NCBI RefSeq assembly: GCF_036895565.1
Contig: NZ_CP145904.1
Coordinates: 3,162,001 to 3,226,000 of the forward strand
Length of the DNA: 64,000 bases
Source of the DNA: Flavobacterium sp. KS-LB2
Lineage (GTDB): Bacteria > Bacteroidota > Bacteroidia > Flavobacteriales > Flavobacteriaceae
Direction: 5' to 3'
Below the pieces are notes generated by a model. The model was not told the DNA's origin and did not search any database. It was given only the letters and a program-made list of their open reading frames with translations. This document shows, piece by piece, positions 1 through 8,698 of the stretch. The stretch's first letter is position 1, and each line of letters opens with the position of its first letter. A program made the translations under genes and the position numbers.

Positions 1-453
1 AAAAACATGAGAAATATCAAAAACAAACAATTTATAGGAAGCCAAAGTAACACTTACAAAAACATAATACGGAATAGGGAAAAAATTAAGTCCCGAAAGC
101 AACATTCCGAGAAAAAAACGGGTAGATGTACTTTTCTTTTTAATTTTTCCTTTTTTAGCCTTTGGCTTTTTGGCGATCAGCAAAAAATAAATAGTCAATA
201 CAGAGAAGATGACAAATCCCACCTCTCGCAATAAAACAATCACATCTGGTCTACCATCAATATATCTAGCAAACAATATGGCTAGTGTAGCTTGGCAAAA
301 AATTACAATTACTGCTCCTAAAACAAACCAATAAGCGCTTGTCTTACCTTCTCTCATATTCACTTTGGCAGCCGTCATATTGATTAATCCCGGAGGTGTA
401 ATCCCTACAAAAGCAGTAACAAAACCCAAAAATAAGGAAGTAATTAAATTCAT
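1..453 (-). CDS. LysE-family amino-acid/metabolite exporter, C-terminal part outside window
   Basis: The reading frame is open from an ATG at 453 down to base 1, so 151 codons are visible and the C-terminus is cut by the window edge. The protein begins MNLITSLFLGFVTAF and then has GITPPGLINMTAAK, the proline/glycine-rich first-helix motif of the LysE/RhtB exporter superfamily. Three hydrophobic segments lie at about residues 3-25, 42-62 and 75-98, followed by a Lys-rich cytoplasmic loop and the start of another membrane segment. The family exports amino acids or related small molecules across the inner membrane; the substrate cannot be told. It follows trmB on the same strand after 54 bases and is probably cotranscribed with it. 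Confidence 0.8.
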   Translation of the reverse strand, partial: MNLITSLFLGFVTAFVGITPPGLINMTAAKVNMREGKTSAYWFVLGAVIVIFCQATLAILFARYIDGRPDVIVLLREVGFVIFSVLTIYFLLIAKKPKAKKGKIKKKSTSTRFFLGMLLSGLNFFPIPYYVFVSVTLASYKLFVFDISHVF

Positions 454-507
454 AGACAAGATTCAAATATTCAAAAAAGAGAAATTATTACAGATATAAA
501 TGTAAAC

Positions 508-1185
508 TTATTCTTTAATTTTAAATCGAATATACGTAATTGCTTTGTTAACTTCCAAATATTGTTTTTCATAAAAAGTTTGAAATGCAGTCACTTCCTC
601 CGGACTTCCTTCATTAACATACACATTGTGATTCGCATATAAAACTTCGTGCCCTTCCCCGTGTAACAATCCTAAAGTATAACCATGCATGAACTCGCTA
701 TCTGTTTTCAAGTTTACAACGCCGTCTTTTTTGAGAATTTTTTTATACAACTGCAAAAACTCAGAATTCGTCATTCGGTGCTTCGTACGTTTGTATTTGA
801 TTTGTGGATCTGGAAAAGTAATCCAGATTTCGTCCACCTCGTTTTCAGCAAAAATATGATTGATTAATTCAATTTGAGTTCTGATAAAAGCTACATTGTG
901 CAATCCAGTCTCCACAGCTGTCTTTGCACCACGCCAAAAACGCGCTCCTTTGATGTCGATTCCTACAAAGTTTTTATTTGGATATCTTTCGGCAAGTCCT
1001 ACTGAATATTCTCCTTTTCCACAGCCTAATTCCAATACTAATGGATTATCATTTTTGAAGAATTCCGAATTCCATTTGCCTTTAAGCGGAAATAAATCTC
1101 CTACTACCTCTTCTCTCGTTGGTTGAAAAACGTTAGTAAATGTTTCGTTTTCCTTGAACCTTTTTAATTTATTTTTGCTTCCCAC
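508..1185 (-). CDS. trmB: tRNA (guanine-N7-)-methyltransferase TrmB
   Basis: 225 residues, usual family length. TrmB methylates N7 of guanine 46 in the tRNA variable loop using S-adenosylmethionine. The SAM-binding motif LELGCGKGEYSVGLAE is at about residues 51-66, followed by VGIDIKGARFWRGAKTA and the substrate/catalytic stretch IWITFPDPQIKYKRTKHR, all characteristic. The start is a GTG; no in-frame ATG lies close by, and the N-terminus MGSKNKLKRFKENETF fits flavobacterial homologues as I remember them. A promoter-like sequence sits 52 bases upstream. The LysE-type gene follows on the same strand. Confidence 0.95.
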   Translation of the reverse strand: MGSKNKLKRFKENETFTNVFQPTREEVVGDLFPLKGKWNSEFFKNDNPLVLELGCGKGEYSVGLAERYPNKNFVGIDIKGARFWRGAKTAVETGLHNVAFIRTQIELINHIFAENEVDEIWITFPDPQIKYKRTKHRMTNSEFLQLYKKILKKDGVVNLKTDSEFMHGYTLGLLHGEGHEVLYANHNVYVNEGSPEEVTAFQTFYEKQYLEVNKAITYIRFKIKE

Positions 1186-1236
1186 TTTTTTAGAATATTT
1201 TTACTTCGTACCGTTCGACCAATAGGCCTCAGGTGG

Positions 1237-1264
1237 CAAAATTAAGGAAATATATAAGACTGAA
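1237..1264 (-). promoter_or_regulatory. Bacteroidota-type promoter of trmB
   Basis: On the minus strand a TAATTTTG element (1237-1244), a perfect match to the Bacteroidota -7 consensus TAnnTTTG, is preceded after 17 bases by TTC (1262-1264) at the -33 position. It lies about 52 bases upstream of the trmB GTG start. Assigned from the consensus only. Confidence 0.5.
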
Positions 1265-1397
1265 CAGCCTAGAAGCAAAAAAATGAAAAAACGTTTTGAA
1301 AATTAGAGTAATGCTAAACCGTTCAACTCTTAACATCCTTGTTAATTCACTTTTAAACCATGCATTATTTCTTTATCTTTATATAAATAACCATGCT

Positions 1398-2999
1398 ATG
1401 AAAAACTTTGTTTTATCCATCGCAGTTCTATTATTTGGTTTTTTACTTGCCTTTGCTTACCGTAATACCAACACAACGGTTGACGAAACTTCCCTTGTCT
1501 ATACTTTATCAAAATATTCCATTAATAAAGCTACTACACAAATTGACAGCACTTTTATTCCTGTGTTTTTTAAAAAATATCCCAATCTAAAAAAATACCA
1601 ATCCGATGTAAAAGCGCTCTATAAAAAACGAAATTACACTTCAATTTGGTTTGACAAAAAAGGTCTGATTGAATTTGCCAACTTATTATATTCAAAGGTT
1701 AATCAGCTAGAAGAAGAAGGTTTAAAATCTCGAATAGCCTATAAAGAAAAAATTGATGCTGTATTTAATAGTTCTCATTCAGATTTATCACAGATTGAAA
1801 CTGAACTTATGCTGTCCTACATGTATCTTTTTTATGCTAAAAAAGTATTCCGGGGAATCGATACTGAAAAAATAGAAGAAATGGGATGGTTTTTACCGCG
1901 AAAGAATCTATCCTATGAAGATCTTTTAGACTCTTTATTGGTATATCCTAAATTACTCGGAAAAAATGAACAAGAACTTTTTGGACAATATTACAAACTG
2001 CGCGACGTATTAAAAAGATACCGCCAAATAGAAAAAAACAATGATTGGAATCCCATAGTAATAGATTCTTTAGAAAAAATATTCAAACCAAAGGACAGCT
2101 CAAAAACCATTGGCCAAATAAGACAGCGACTTGTCGTTATAGGTGATTTAAAACAAGACTCTAAAAGCAACATATATGACGAGGAATTAATGGCTGCCAT
2201 ATTGAATTACAAAAAAAGAAATGGCTATAAAATGGATTATCTCATTGCAGCCAAACACATTCAACGCATGAATATACCCATCGAGAAACACATCAAAACT
2301 ATAGTAGCAAACATGGAACGCTGTCGATGGATTAGCCCAAATCTCACAAAATCAAAAGAATATATCATTATAAACATTCCATCTTACAAACTCTTTTATA
2401 AAAAAGATGGAGTGCCTATATTAGAATCAAAAGTGCTTGTGGGTAAAAACATGACCGAAACGGTTGTTCTCAGCAGTAATATAACTAAAATAGTATTTAG
2501 CCCTTATTGGAATATCCCCAAAAGTATCATTGAAAACGAACTCAAGGACGCTATCGCACGGGACGAAAATTACCTAGAAAAACACAATATCGAATGGAAC
2601 AAAGGGAATGCCAGACAAAAACCAGGACCCAAGAACTCTTTAGGATTGGTTAAGTTTGTCTTTCCAAACTCTGATGCTATTTATTTACACGATACGCCGT
2701 CCAAAGATTTATTTCAATACGAATATCGAGCTTACAGTCATGGTTGTATTAATATCGAAAAAGCCAAAGAACTAGCTTTTTTAATTTTAAAAGACGATCC
2801 AGACTGGCCTACAGAACGCATCAATGAAGCTATGAAAGGTGAAAAAGAAACGCCTTATATCCTAAAAAAGAAAATTCCAATTCACATCGGTTATTTCACC
2901 GCTTGGGTCAATGATGCTGGAGAAATAAGTTTTTACAACGACATCTACTTAAGAGACGACCGCTTAGCAGAACTCCTATTCTCTGATGATTCTAAGTAA
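1398..2999 (+). CDS. L,D-transpeptidase, YcbB/YkuD type (copy 1)
   Basis: 533 residues from the ATG at 1398; a TTG-initiated extension to 1296 is open but would put 34 residues before the signal sequence, so it was not chosen. An N-terminal membrane/signal segment (KNFVLSIAVLLFGFLLAFAY) is followed by the scaffold region of YcbB-like enzymes and a C-terminal YkuD domain. The catalytic signature is present: HDTP (His about 431) and YSHGCINI with the nucleophilic Cys at about residue 450. Such enzymes act in the periplasm, making 3-3 cross-links in peptidoglycan or attaching proteins to it. It is closely related to the gene at 6502-8082. Single-gene unit; the 241 bases downstream hold no recognisable gene. 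Confidence 0.9.
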   Translation: MKNFVLSIAVLLFGFLLAFAYRNTNTTVDETSLVYTLSKYSINKATTQIDSTFIPVFFKKYPNLKKYQSDVKALYKKRNYTSIWFDKKGLIEFANLLYSKVNQLEEEGLKSRIAYKEKIDAVFNSSHSDLSQIETELMLSYMYLFYAKKVFRGIDTEKIEEMGWFLPRKNLSYEDLLDSLLVYPKLLGKNEQELFGQYYKLRDVLKRYRQIEKNNDWNPIVIDSLEKIFKPKDSSKTIGQIRQRLVVIGDLKQDSKSNIYDEELMAAILNYKKRNGYKMDYLIAAKHIQRMNIPIEKHIKTIVANMERCRWISPNLTKSKEYIIINIPSYKLFYKKDGVPILESKVLVGKNMTETVVLSSNITKIVFSPYWNIPKSIIENELKDAIARDENYLEKHNIEWNKGNARQKPGPKNSLGLVKFVFPNSDAIYLHDTPSKDLFQYEYRAYSHGCINIEKAKELAFLILKDDPDWPTERINEAMKGEKETPYILKKKIPIHIGYFTAWVNDAGEISFYNDIYLRDDRLAELLFSDDSK

Positions 3000-3240
3000 A
3001 TGTATTCTTTCTATGTAATGTTTTTATCATGGCATCTGATAAGAATGCATTTACTTTTTATAAATTACAAAGCTTGTGGCTCTTTAACATTTATCTATTT
3101 TGTTAAAAAAACTATCCAAATCAGTAAAATCAATGGATGAAGTCTTTTTATTAAAACTATTTTATTTTAAGTGTTTACTAATCAATTTATTATAAAAACG
3201 TTGCTTTTTTTAATTACATTTATATTCTAAAATCCAACTT

Positions 3241-5286
3241 ATGAAACCAAAACAATATCCAATTAAAACACAACTCCTGTTGGTATCGTCCATTTTGTTG
3301 CTAGGCGCGTTTAACTCTTCTGAAAATCCAGACCCGCTCCTTTCCGGAATCAACAAGGAAAACATGGATATATCCACCAAACCAGGTGACAATTTTGACA
3401 CCTATGTCAACGGAACCTGGAAAAAAAACACTAAAATACCAGATGACAAAGCCTCTTATGGTGCTGGTTATATGGTTTATGAAAAATCGCAAGAAGACGT
3501 AAAAGCGATTATCGAAGCTTCCTCCAAAGGTGATTTTGCACCTGGTTCCGATGAACAAAAAATTGGAGATTTCTATGATGCCTACATGGATATTAAAATG
3601 AGAGATCAAAAAGGAATTAGCCCCTTACTTCCTGAATTCAAAAAAATTGATGCAATAAACAACTACACTGATCTAGCTGCGTATTTTGGATATGCCAATA
3701 AATCTGGAAGCAACATTCCTTTTTCAGTTTCGGTTATGGAAGATTTAAAAGATCCAACGCAATACATGCTTATTTCTTGGCAAGGTGGTTTAGGATTACC
3801 CGAAAGAGAATATTACTCTCTTGAAGATGCCAAGTCTAAGGAAATTCAAAAAAAATATGTAATCCATATTGAGAAGATGCTACAACTAGGCGGAATAGCC
3901 AATGCTCCTGATTTATCCAAAAAAATCATGGCATTAGAGTCTGTTTTGGCGGCCCAACACATGAAAAAAGAACAAACCCGAGAGATCGTGAAACTGTACA
4001 ATAAATATGCTATTAAAGATTTGAACCAACTCATGCCTGATTTTAACTGGGCTAGCATGTTACAGAATGCCGGAATTATAAACCAGCAAAACATCGTTGT
4101 TGCACAAGTTGATTACATTAAATCGCTCAACACCATCATAAAAACAACACCTTTAACCACTTGGAAAGCCTACCTGAAATGGAACGCCATTCATGGATCG
4201 GCAACATCATTGAACACCGCTTTAGACAATGAGAATTTTGACTTCTATGGCAAGACTCTTAACGGAGTACAAGTACAACAATCGTTATGGAGAAGAGGTG
4301 TTGATAGAGTAAACAATAGTCTTGGTGAAATCGTTGGAAAAGTATATGTGAAAAAACACTTCTCTCCTGAAGCCAAAGTACAAGTGACACTTTTAGTTAA
4401 AAATCTTCTTAAAGCCTACGGGGAAAGCATAAAAAATCTTGACTGGATGAGTCCAGAAACTAAAAAACAAGCCTTAGACAAGCTATCTAAATTTACCCCA
4501 AAAATTGGTTATCCTGACAAATGGAGAGATTATTCAACCTTGAAAGTCGTAAAAGGTGACTTGTACGGAAATCAACAAAAAGCGACCACTTTTGAATACA
4601 ACAGACAAATTAATAAGTTAGGAAAACCTGTTGACAGAACTGAATGGGGAATGACTCCACAAACTGTAAACGCATATTACAATCCTCCACTTAATGAAAT
4701 CGTATTTCCTGCAGCTATATTACAACCTCCATTCTTTGATATAAAAGTAGAAAACGCAGCAAACTATGGCGGAATTGGGGCTGTAATTGGCCATGAGATA
4801 GGCCATGGTTTTGACGATCAAGGAAGCACCTTTGATGGAGATGGAGTGTTGCGCAATTGGTGGACACCGGAAGATTTAACTGCTTTCAAACAAAAAACGG
4901 GCGCATTAGTAGCGCAGTACAACATGTTCAAAGCATTTCCTGACCTTAGTGTAAATGGTGAATTTACGCAAGGAGAAAACATAGGCGATTTAGGTGGATT
5001 ATCAATTGCCTTAAAAGCTTACAAGATGAGTCTGGAAGGAAAAGAATCGCCAGTTTTAGATGGTTTCACCGGTGAACAACGCGTGTTATTAAGCTGGGGA
5101 CAATGTTGGTTAGATAAAACTCGTGATGAAGCTTTGCGAAATCAAATCGCTACTGATCCTCATTCTCCGGCAAAATTCAGAGTTAATGGTGTAGTCCGAA
5201 ATATTCCTGAGTTTTATACTGCTTTCAACATACAGCCTACCGATTCCTTGTATCTGGCTCCAGAGAAAAGAGTCAAAATCTGGTAA
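3241..5286 (+). CDS. pepO: M13 family zinc metallopeptidase (neprilysin/PepO-like)
   Basis: 681 residues, full length for M13. Signal segment at residues 8-25 (TQLLLVSSILLLGAFNSS). The M13_N domain begins with the typical DNFDTYVNGTWKK-like stretch near residue 50. The zinc site is clear: GHEIGHGF with His518, Glu519 and His522, and the third ligand in GENIGDLGG (Glu579, with Asp583). NAYYNPPLNEIVFPAAILQ is the conserved substrate-binding region. The protein ends ...EKRVKIW, as in the family, but without the usual cysteine. It is an exported endopeptidase for oligopeptides. It stands alone, ended by a strong terminator, between two paralogous L,D-transpeptidase genes. Confidence 0.93.
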   Translation: MKPKQYPIKTQLLLVSSILLLGAFNSSENPDPLLSGINKENMDISTKPGDNFDTYVNGTWKKNTKIPDDKASYGAGYMVYEKSQEDVKAIIEASSKGDFAPGSDEQKIGDFYDAYMDIKMRDQKGISPLLPEFKKIDAINNYTDLAAYFGYANKSGSNIPFSVSVMEDLKDPTQYMLISWQGGLGLPEREYYSLEDAKSKEIQKKYVIHIEKMLQLGGIANAPDLSKKIMALESVLAAQHMKKEQTREIVKLYNKYAIKDLNQLMPDFNWASMLQNAGIINQQNIVVAQVDYIKSLNTIIKTTPLTTWKAYLKWNAIHGSATSLNTALDNENFDFYGKTLNGVQVQQSLWRRGVDRVNNSLGEIVGKVYVKKHFSPEAKVQVTLLVKNLLKAYGESIKNLDWMSPETKKQALDKLSKFTPKIGYPDKWRDYSTLKVVKGDLYGNQQKATTFEYNRQINKLGKPVDRTEWGMTPQTVNAYYNPPLNEIVFPAAILQPPFFDIKVENAANYGGIGAVIGHEIGHGFDDQGSTFDGDGVLRNWWTPEDLTAFKQKTGALVAQYNMFKAFPDLSVNGEFTQGENIGDLGGLSIALKAYKMSLEGKESPVLDGFTGEQRVLLSWGQCWLDKTRDEALRNQIATDPHSPAKFRVNGVVRNIPEFYTAFNIQPTDSLYLAPEKRVKIW

Positions 5287-5306
5287 TCATAGGATTTAAA
5301 GCTAAT

Positions 5307-5339
5307 AAAAAACCTCTGTTTAAACAGAGGTTTTTTTTA
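5307..5339. terminator. Bidirectional Rho-independent terminator
   Basis: An 18-base perfect palindrome (CCTCTG...CAGAGG, 5313-5330) is flanked by an A-run and a run of eight Ts. It lies between the convergent M13 peptidase gene and the NTF2-like lipoprotein gene and can serve both. Confidence 0.9.
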
Positions 5340-5375
5340 TGTAAAAAATAATCCGACAGGTACTATTAAATAAAT

Positions 5376-5885
5376 TTATTGTTTTGATTTTAATGTTTTT
5401 ATCAGCTCATCTTCCAAGAATGATTTGACTTTTACAACTTCATTCGAGCTATCATTTGGAATCGTCATGGACAAGACGTACTGTTTTATTTTCCACTCTT
5501 GACCTATTTTCACTAAAACGCCTGACCCACGGCAAATTTTCATTTGAGTATTCAACAATTCGTCAAACCAAGCTAATTTACCCGTTTCATCAAAATAAAT
5601 ATGGCGTTCCAAAGATGTAAAATTCCATGCTTTTCCTTTATCAAAATGTGGTTTTGCATACGCTTGAAAAGCGATTTTGTTCCAATTCTCCGTCGCATCA
5701 GTACCAATAAAAACAGCGTCAGCTGTCATTAAATCGAAATAATTGTTATAGTTAGCTTCCGCTGCGGCTTTATGCCAAGCATCGAGTGTCGCATTGACAT
5801 TTGCTTTTGAAACAGTTTGATTCTCCATCATGCTTTTGCATCCAGATAAAGTTACAACGACAAGAACAGCTAGTATTTTTTTCAT
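5376..5885 (-). CDS. NTF2/SnoaL-like lipoprotein
   Basis: 169 residues. A lipoprotein signal peptide is visible: MKKILAVLVVVTLSGCKS, with Cys at residue 16 as the lipidated residue. The rest resembles the SnoaL-like/NTF2-like cone fold: NATLDAWHKAAAEANYNNYFDLM, then TADAVFIGTDATENW, WNFTSLERHIYFDETGKLAWFDELL and a C-terminal strand with VLVKIGQEWKIKQYVLSMTI. These signatures match the SnoaL_3-type proteins common in Bacteroidota, whose function is mostly unknown. No catalytic residue can be assigned. It is transcribed alone, convergent with the M13 peptidase gene. Confidence 0.8.
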   Translation of the reverse strand: MKKILAVLVVVTLSGCKSMMENQTVSKANVNATLDAWHKAAAEANYNNYFDLMTADAVFIGTDATENWNKIAFQAYAKPHFDKGKAWNFTSLERHIYFDETGKLAWFDELLNTQMKICRGSGVLVKIGQEWKIKQYVLSMTIPNDSSNEVVKVKSFLEDELIKTLKSKQ

Positions 5886-6501
5886 ATTGTTGGGTATTTA
5901 TTCATAGTTTTTATTCCATCTAATTTTATTTTTCATTCTACATTAATTGCCAGTACAGACTATATAATTCCTTTATTACGCTTTTCAGTCCTTTCAATCT
6001 CATAAGAAAACAAAATCTAAAGCAGTAACATACTCCTAAAATGATTTCTGCATCCTCATTTCTGTTTGAAATAAAGATAGCATAAAAACATACGGTTACG
6101 AAATTAATCCTATAAAACTAGCTTTTCTATAAACTGAATTTCGATTTCAAATCAAAACCACAAGTTCAAAAAAAAATGCAAAATGACCCCAAAATACGAG
6201 AATAGTACCCTTCAAAACTTTTGAAGTAAAAACTTAGAAAATTCCTCTAAATTCTTTCATAATTTTTGGATTTAGACGTTCCTATTTGATTCAAGACTCA
6301 GCTTTAAAATCAAAACAAAATTTACAACTCATTAACTACCAGATTTTTAAAAATTTATTACTTTCATTCTTGGCAGTTCAAAGTAGAATTTTGCTCATAG
6401 ACCACATTAATCTGGGAAACCAACGGCGGTAATACATATTGAGTTTTGATGTATTTTTGTCTTGCTTTAGACAGAAAGATTTAAGATTTAAAGTTCGAAT
6501 T
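5886..6501. other. Intergenic region, 616 bases, no gene seen
   Basis: Divergent spacer between the NTF2-like lipoprotein (minus) and the second L,D-transpeptidase (plus). It is very AT-rich, with no convincing ORF, RNA fold or repeat by eye. Only the -7-like element at 6452-6459 stands out. Confidence 0.6.
6452..6459 (+). promoter_or_regulatory. -7 element of the copy-2 L,D-transpeptidase promoter
   Basis: TATTTTTG matches TAnnTTTG exactly and lies 42 bases before the ATG at 6502. No good TTG is seen at the expected distance upstream, so the call rests on the -7 element alone. Confidence 0.4.
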
Positions 6502-8082
6502 ATGAGAAAGTTACATTACCCACTATCACTTGTTGTTTTTATACTGCTTTTTACCATCGCTTCTTGTAAAAAGAAAGAGACACCTCTTGCTGCCAATACT
6601 GAAACCAGTTTAAATACAATAGAAGTTGCGTTTGATAGCACCCAAATTAAAACCTTCTTTGGAAAATATCCAAAACTACAACCTTACCAAGTAGAGGTTG
6701 AAAAATTATACCGCAAGCATCAGTTTCATTACATCTGGTTTGACAAGGATGGCCTTAACGAATTTGCTGGTTTGTTGTACAATAAGATAAATAATTTGAG
6801 CAAGGAAGGTCTAGAAACCGTGATTCCGTACAAGGAAAAACTGGATAACATCTATGACAATCCTGAAGAAAATCAAAAAGCAACTATTGACACTGAATTG
6901 TTGAGTTCAGCATTATACTTTTTTTATGCTGACAAAGTATATGATGGTATCGACGCTCAAAAAACGAAAGATTTAGGTTGGTTTTTGCCACGAAAAAAGC
7001 AATCGTATGTCAATTATTTAGATTCGTTGTTAATCGACCCTTCGTTAATTCAAAAAGAAGAAAAAGGAGTATTAAAACAATATTATCTATTAAAAGAAGT
7101 CTTGCAACAGTACCGCAAAATAGAAAAAAATGGAGGATGGAAATCCATTGCTATTGACACAACAATCAAATCGTATAAACCTGGTGACAGTGCAACGGCA
7201 ATTGCACAAATCAGAACCCGTCTTTTTATCACCGACGATATTTCCCGAGATTCTAAAAGTGCCGTATATGATGATGAATTGGCCACTGGAATTTTAAAAT
7301 TCAAAAAGAGAAGCGGTAATCTCCTCAACAAAACAATTCTGCCAGAACATATCAAGTACATGAATGTTTCTGTTGCAGATCGCATCAAAACCATTATGGT
7401 AAACATGGAACGTTGTCGTTGGATTTCTAATGACATTACCAAATCAAAAGAATTGATTGTAGTAAATATTCCAGCTTATGAACTAACTTTTTTTAGAGAT
7501 GGAAAACCAGAATTACGATCCAAGGTAGTCGTGGGAAAAGCCATGCACAAAACGGTAATTTTTAGTGCGCCGATGAAATACATCGTATTCCGACCGTATT
7601 GGAATGTACCCACCAGTATTTTGAAGAGAGAGATTCTTCCTGCCATTGAAAAGAATCCAAATTACCTCGCCGAGCACAATATGGAATGGAAGGACGGCAA
7701 TGTAAGACAAAGACCTGGTCCAGAAAATTCATTGGGATTAGTCAAGTTTTTATTCCCTAATTCAAATGCAATTTATTTGCATGATACCCCATCCAAAAGT
7801 TTATTCGGGAAAGAAGATCGCGCTTTTAGCCACGGATGTATTCGTGTGGCCAAGCCAAGAGAACTCGCAGCCATGATTATGAAAAATGATCCAAAATGGA
7901 ATCCTGAAAAAATCGAGACCAAGATGAATAGTGGAGACGAATATTGGTACACTTTAAAAAATAAAATTCCAGTCTATATTGGTTATTTCACCGCTTGGGT
8001 AGATACTGAAGGCGTAGTTCATTTCTATGAAGATGTTTATAAAAGAGACGAAGCATTAGCAACTTTACTTTTTGACAAATAA
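6502..8082 (+). CDS. L,D-transpeptidase, YcbB/YkuD type (copy 2, lipoprotein)
   Basis: 527 residues from the ATG at 6502; the open frame to 6439 would place 21 residues before a normal lipoprotein signal (MRKLHYPLSLVVFILLFTIASC, Cys at residue 22), so the downstream start is preferred. Scaffold region first, then a YkuD domain with HDTP (His about 427) and FSHGCIRV (nucleophile Cys about 446). It is colinear with the gene at 1398-2999 and roughly half its residues are identical by eye. The difference is at the N-terminus: this copy is predicted to be lipid-anchored, the other to have a plain signal or anchor. Probable periplasmic peptidoglycan 3-3 cross-linking enzyme. Confidence 0.9.
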   Translation: MRKLHYPLSLVVFILLFTIASCKKKETPLAANTETSLNTIEVAFDSTQIKTFFGKYPKLQPYQVEVEKLYRKHQFHYIWFDKDGLNEFAGLLYNKINNLSKEGLETVIPYKEKLDNIYDNPEENQKATIDTELLSSALYFFYADKVYDGIDAQKTKDLGWFLPRKKQSYVNYLDSLLIDPSLIQKEEKGVLKQYYLLKEVLQQYRKIEKNGGWKSIAIDTTIKSYKPGDSATAIAQIRTRLFITDDISRDSKSAVYDDELATGILKFKKRSGNLLNKTILPEHIKYMNVSVADRIKTIMVNMERCRWISNDITKSKELIVVNIPAYELTFFRDGKPELRSKVVVGKAMHKTVIFSAPMKYIVFRPYWNVPTSILKREILPAIEKNPNYLAEHNMEWKDGNVRQRPGPENSLGLVKFLFPNSNAIYLHDTPSKSLFGKEDRAFSHGCIRVAKPRELAAMIMKNDPKWNPEKIETKMNSGDEYWYTLKNKIPVYIGYFTAWVDTEGVVHFYEDVYKRDEALATLLFDK

Positions 8083-8118
8083 AAGACACTCTCTTTCTCC
8101 AGAGAATAACAACCAAAA

Positions 8119-8158
8119 AAAAATGACACTATCTTATTTAGACAGTGTCATTTTTTTG
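8119..8158. terminator. Bidirectional terminator between L,D-transpeptidase and hpf-like gene
   Basis: AATGACACT (8122-8130) pairs with AGTGTCATT (8144-8152) around a short loop, with a long A-run before and T-run after. Suits both convergent genes. Confidence 0.85.
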
Positions 8159-8177
8159 TTTGCCAAAAGGCAACTAT

Positions 8178-8492
8178 TTAATACGCTTTCTGTTTTTCGA
8201 AAGCAGTGTCCAACACTTTTTTTATTTTGTCCAATGCACCGTGAAATGCTTTTTCGGTAGTATCGGCATGATTAGTAACCGCTACTGCTTGCATATTTAC
8301 TGGACGAGCTTCGATAAGGCATCGTTTGTCATTGATACCAAATTTATCACTGTTCTCATCTGCAAGGTGCACCTCTAAACGGGTTACTTTATCTTCAAAA
8401 CGCGCTAAAGCGGTTCCTAGTTCCTCTGCAATATACGCTTTCAAACGTGCATGTCCTTCTACATTATTGTCTGTGTTGATCTGTACTGTCAT
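8178..8492 (-). CDS. HPF/RaiA-family ribosome-associated protein
   Basis: 104 residues, about the length of the short (HPF/YfiA) class. The sequence runs beta-alpha-beta as in the S30AE domain: MTVQINTDNNVEGHARLKAYIAEELGTALARF, then TRLEVHLADEN, RCLIEARPVNMQAVAV and a final basic helix (FHGALDKIKKVLDTAFEKQK). Family members bind the 30S decoding region in stationary phase and inactivate or dimerise ribosomes. The long-form C-terminal dimerisation domain is absent. Single gene with its own -7 element (8519-8526) and terminator. Confidence 0.85.
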   Translation of the reverse strand: MTVQINTDNNVEGHARLKAYIAEELGTALARFEDKVTRLEVHLADENSDKFGINDKRCLIEARPVNMQAVAVTNHADTTEKAFHGALDKIKKVLDTAFEKQKAY

Positions 8493-8518
8493 GTTTTATG
8501 TATTTAATGATTGTCTCT

Positions 8519-8526
8519 CAAATTTA
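8519..8526 (-). promoter_or_regulatory. -7 element upstream of the HPF-like gene
   Basis: TAAATTTG on the minus strand, an exact TAnnTTTG match, 26 bases before the start codon. The -33 element is not clear. Confidence 0.4.
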
Positions 8527-8582
8527 CCGAATGAAGTACGAAAAACCGAGTCAATTAATAAAACATTATGAAAATCAAGAGG

Positions 8583-8647
8583 CCCTATTCAATAAAATTA
8601 TTAAATAGGGTATCAAAAAAAAACGCCATTCTTTCGAATAGCGTTTT
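8583..8647 (-). terminator. Two hairpins ending the prolyl oligopeptidase transcript
   Basis: Reading the minus strand, the first hairpin (8621-8647) has AACGC/GCGTT plus ATTC/GAAT arms on a TTTC-type loop and is followed by a T-run: a standard terminator. A second, weaker hairpin (CCCTATT 8583-8589 with AATAGGG 8604-8610) follows. Confidence 0.8.
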
Positions 8648-8698
8648 TTGAACTTCTTATCAATTTGTGATATGATTACTTTGTTCCTCACAATCCCT

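Noticed and set aside
7..234. Open frame on the plus strand at the window start
   Set aside because: It lies antisense to the LysE-type transporter frame, which has clear family motifs; the plus-strand product is low complexity.
1296..1397. TTG-initiated extension of the first L,D-transpeptidase
   Set aside because: It would precede a normal signal sequence, and the ATG at 1398 fits better.
3201..3228. Promoter of the M13 peptidase gene (TTG at 3201, TATATTCT at 3221)
   Set aside because: The -7 part deviates from TAnnTTTG, so it was not listed as a feature.
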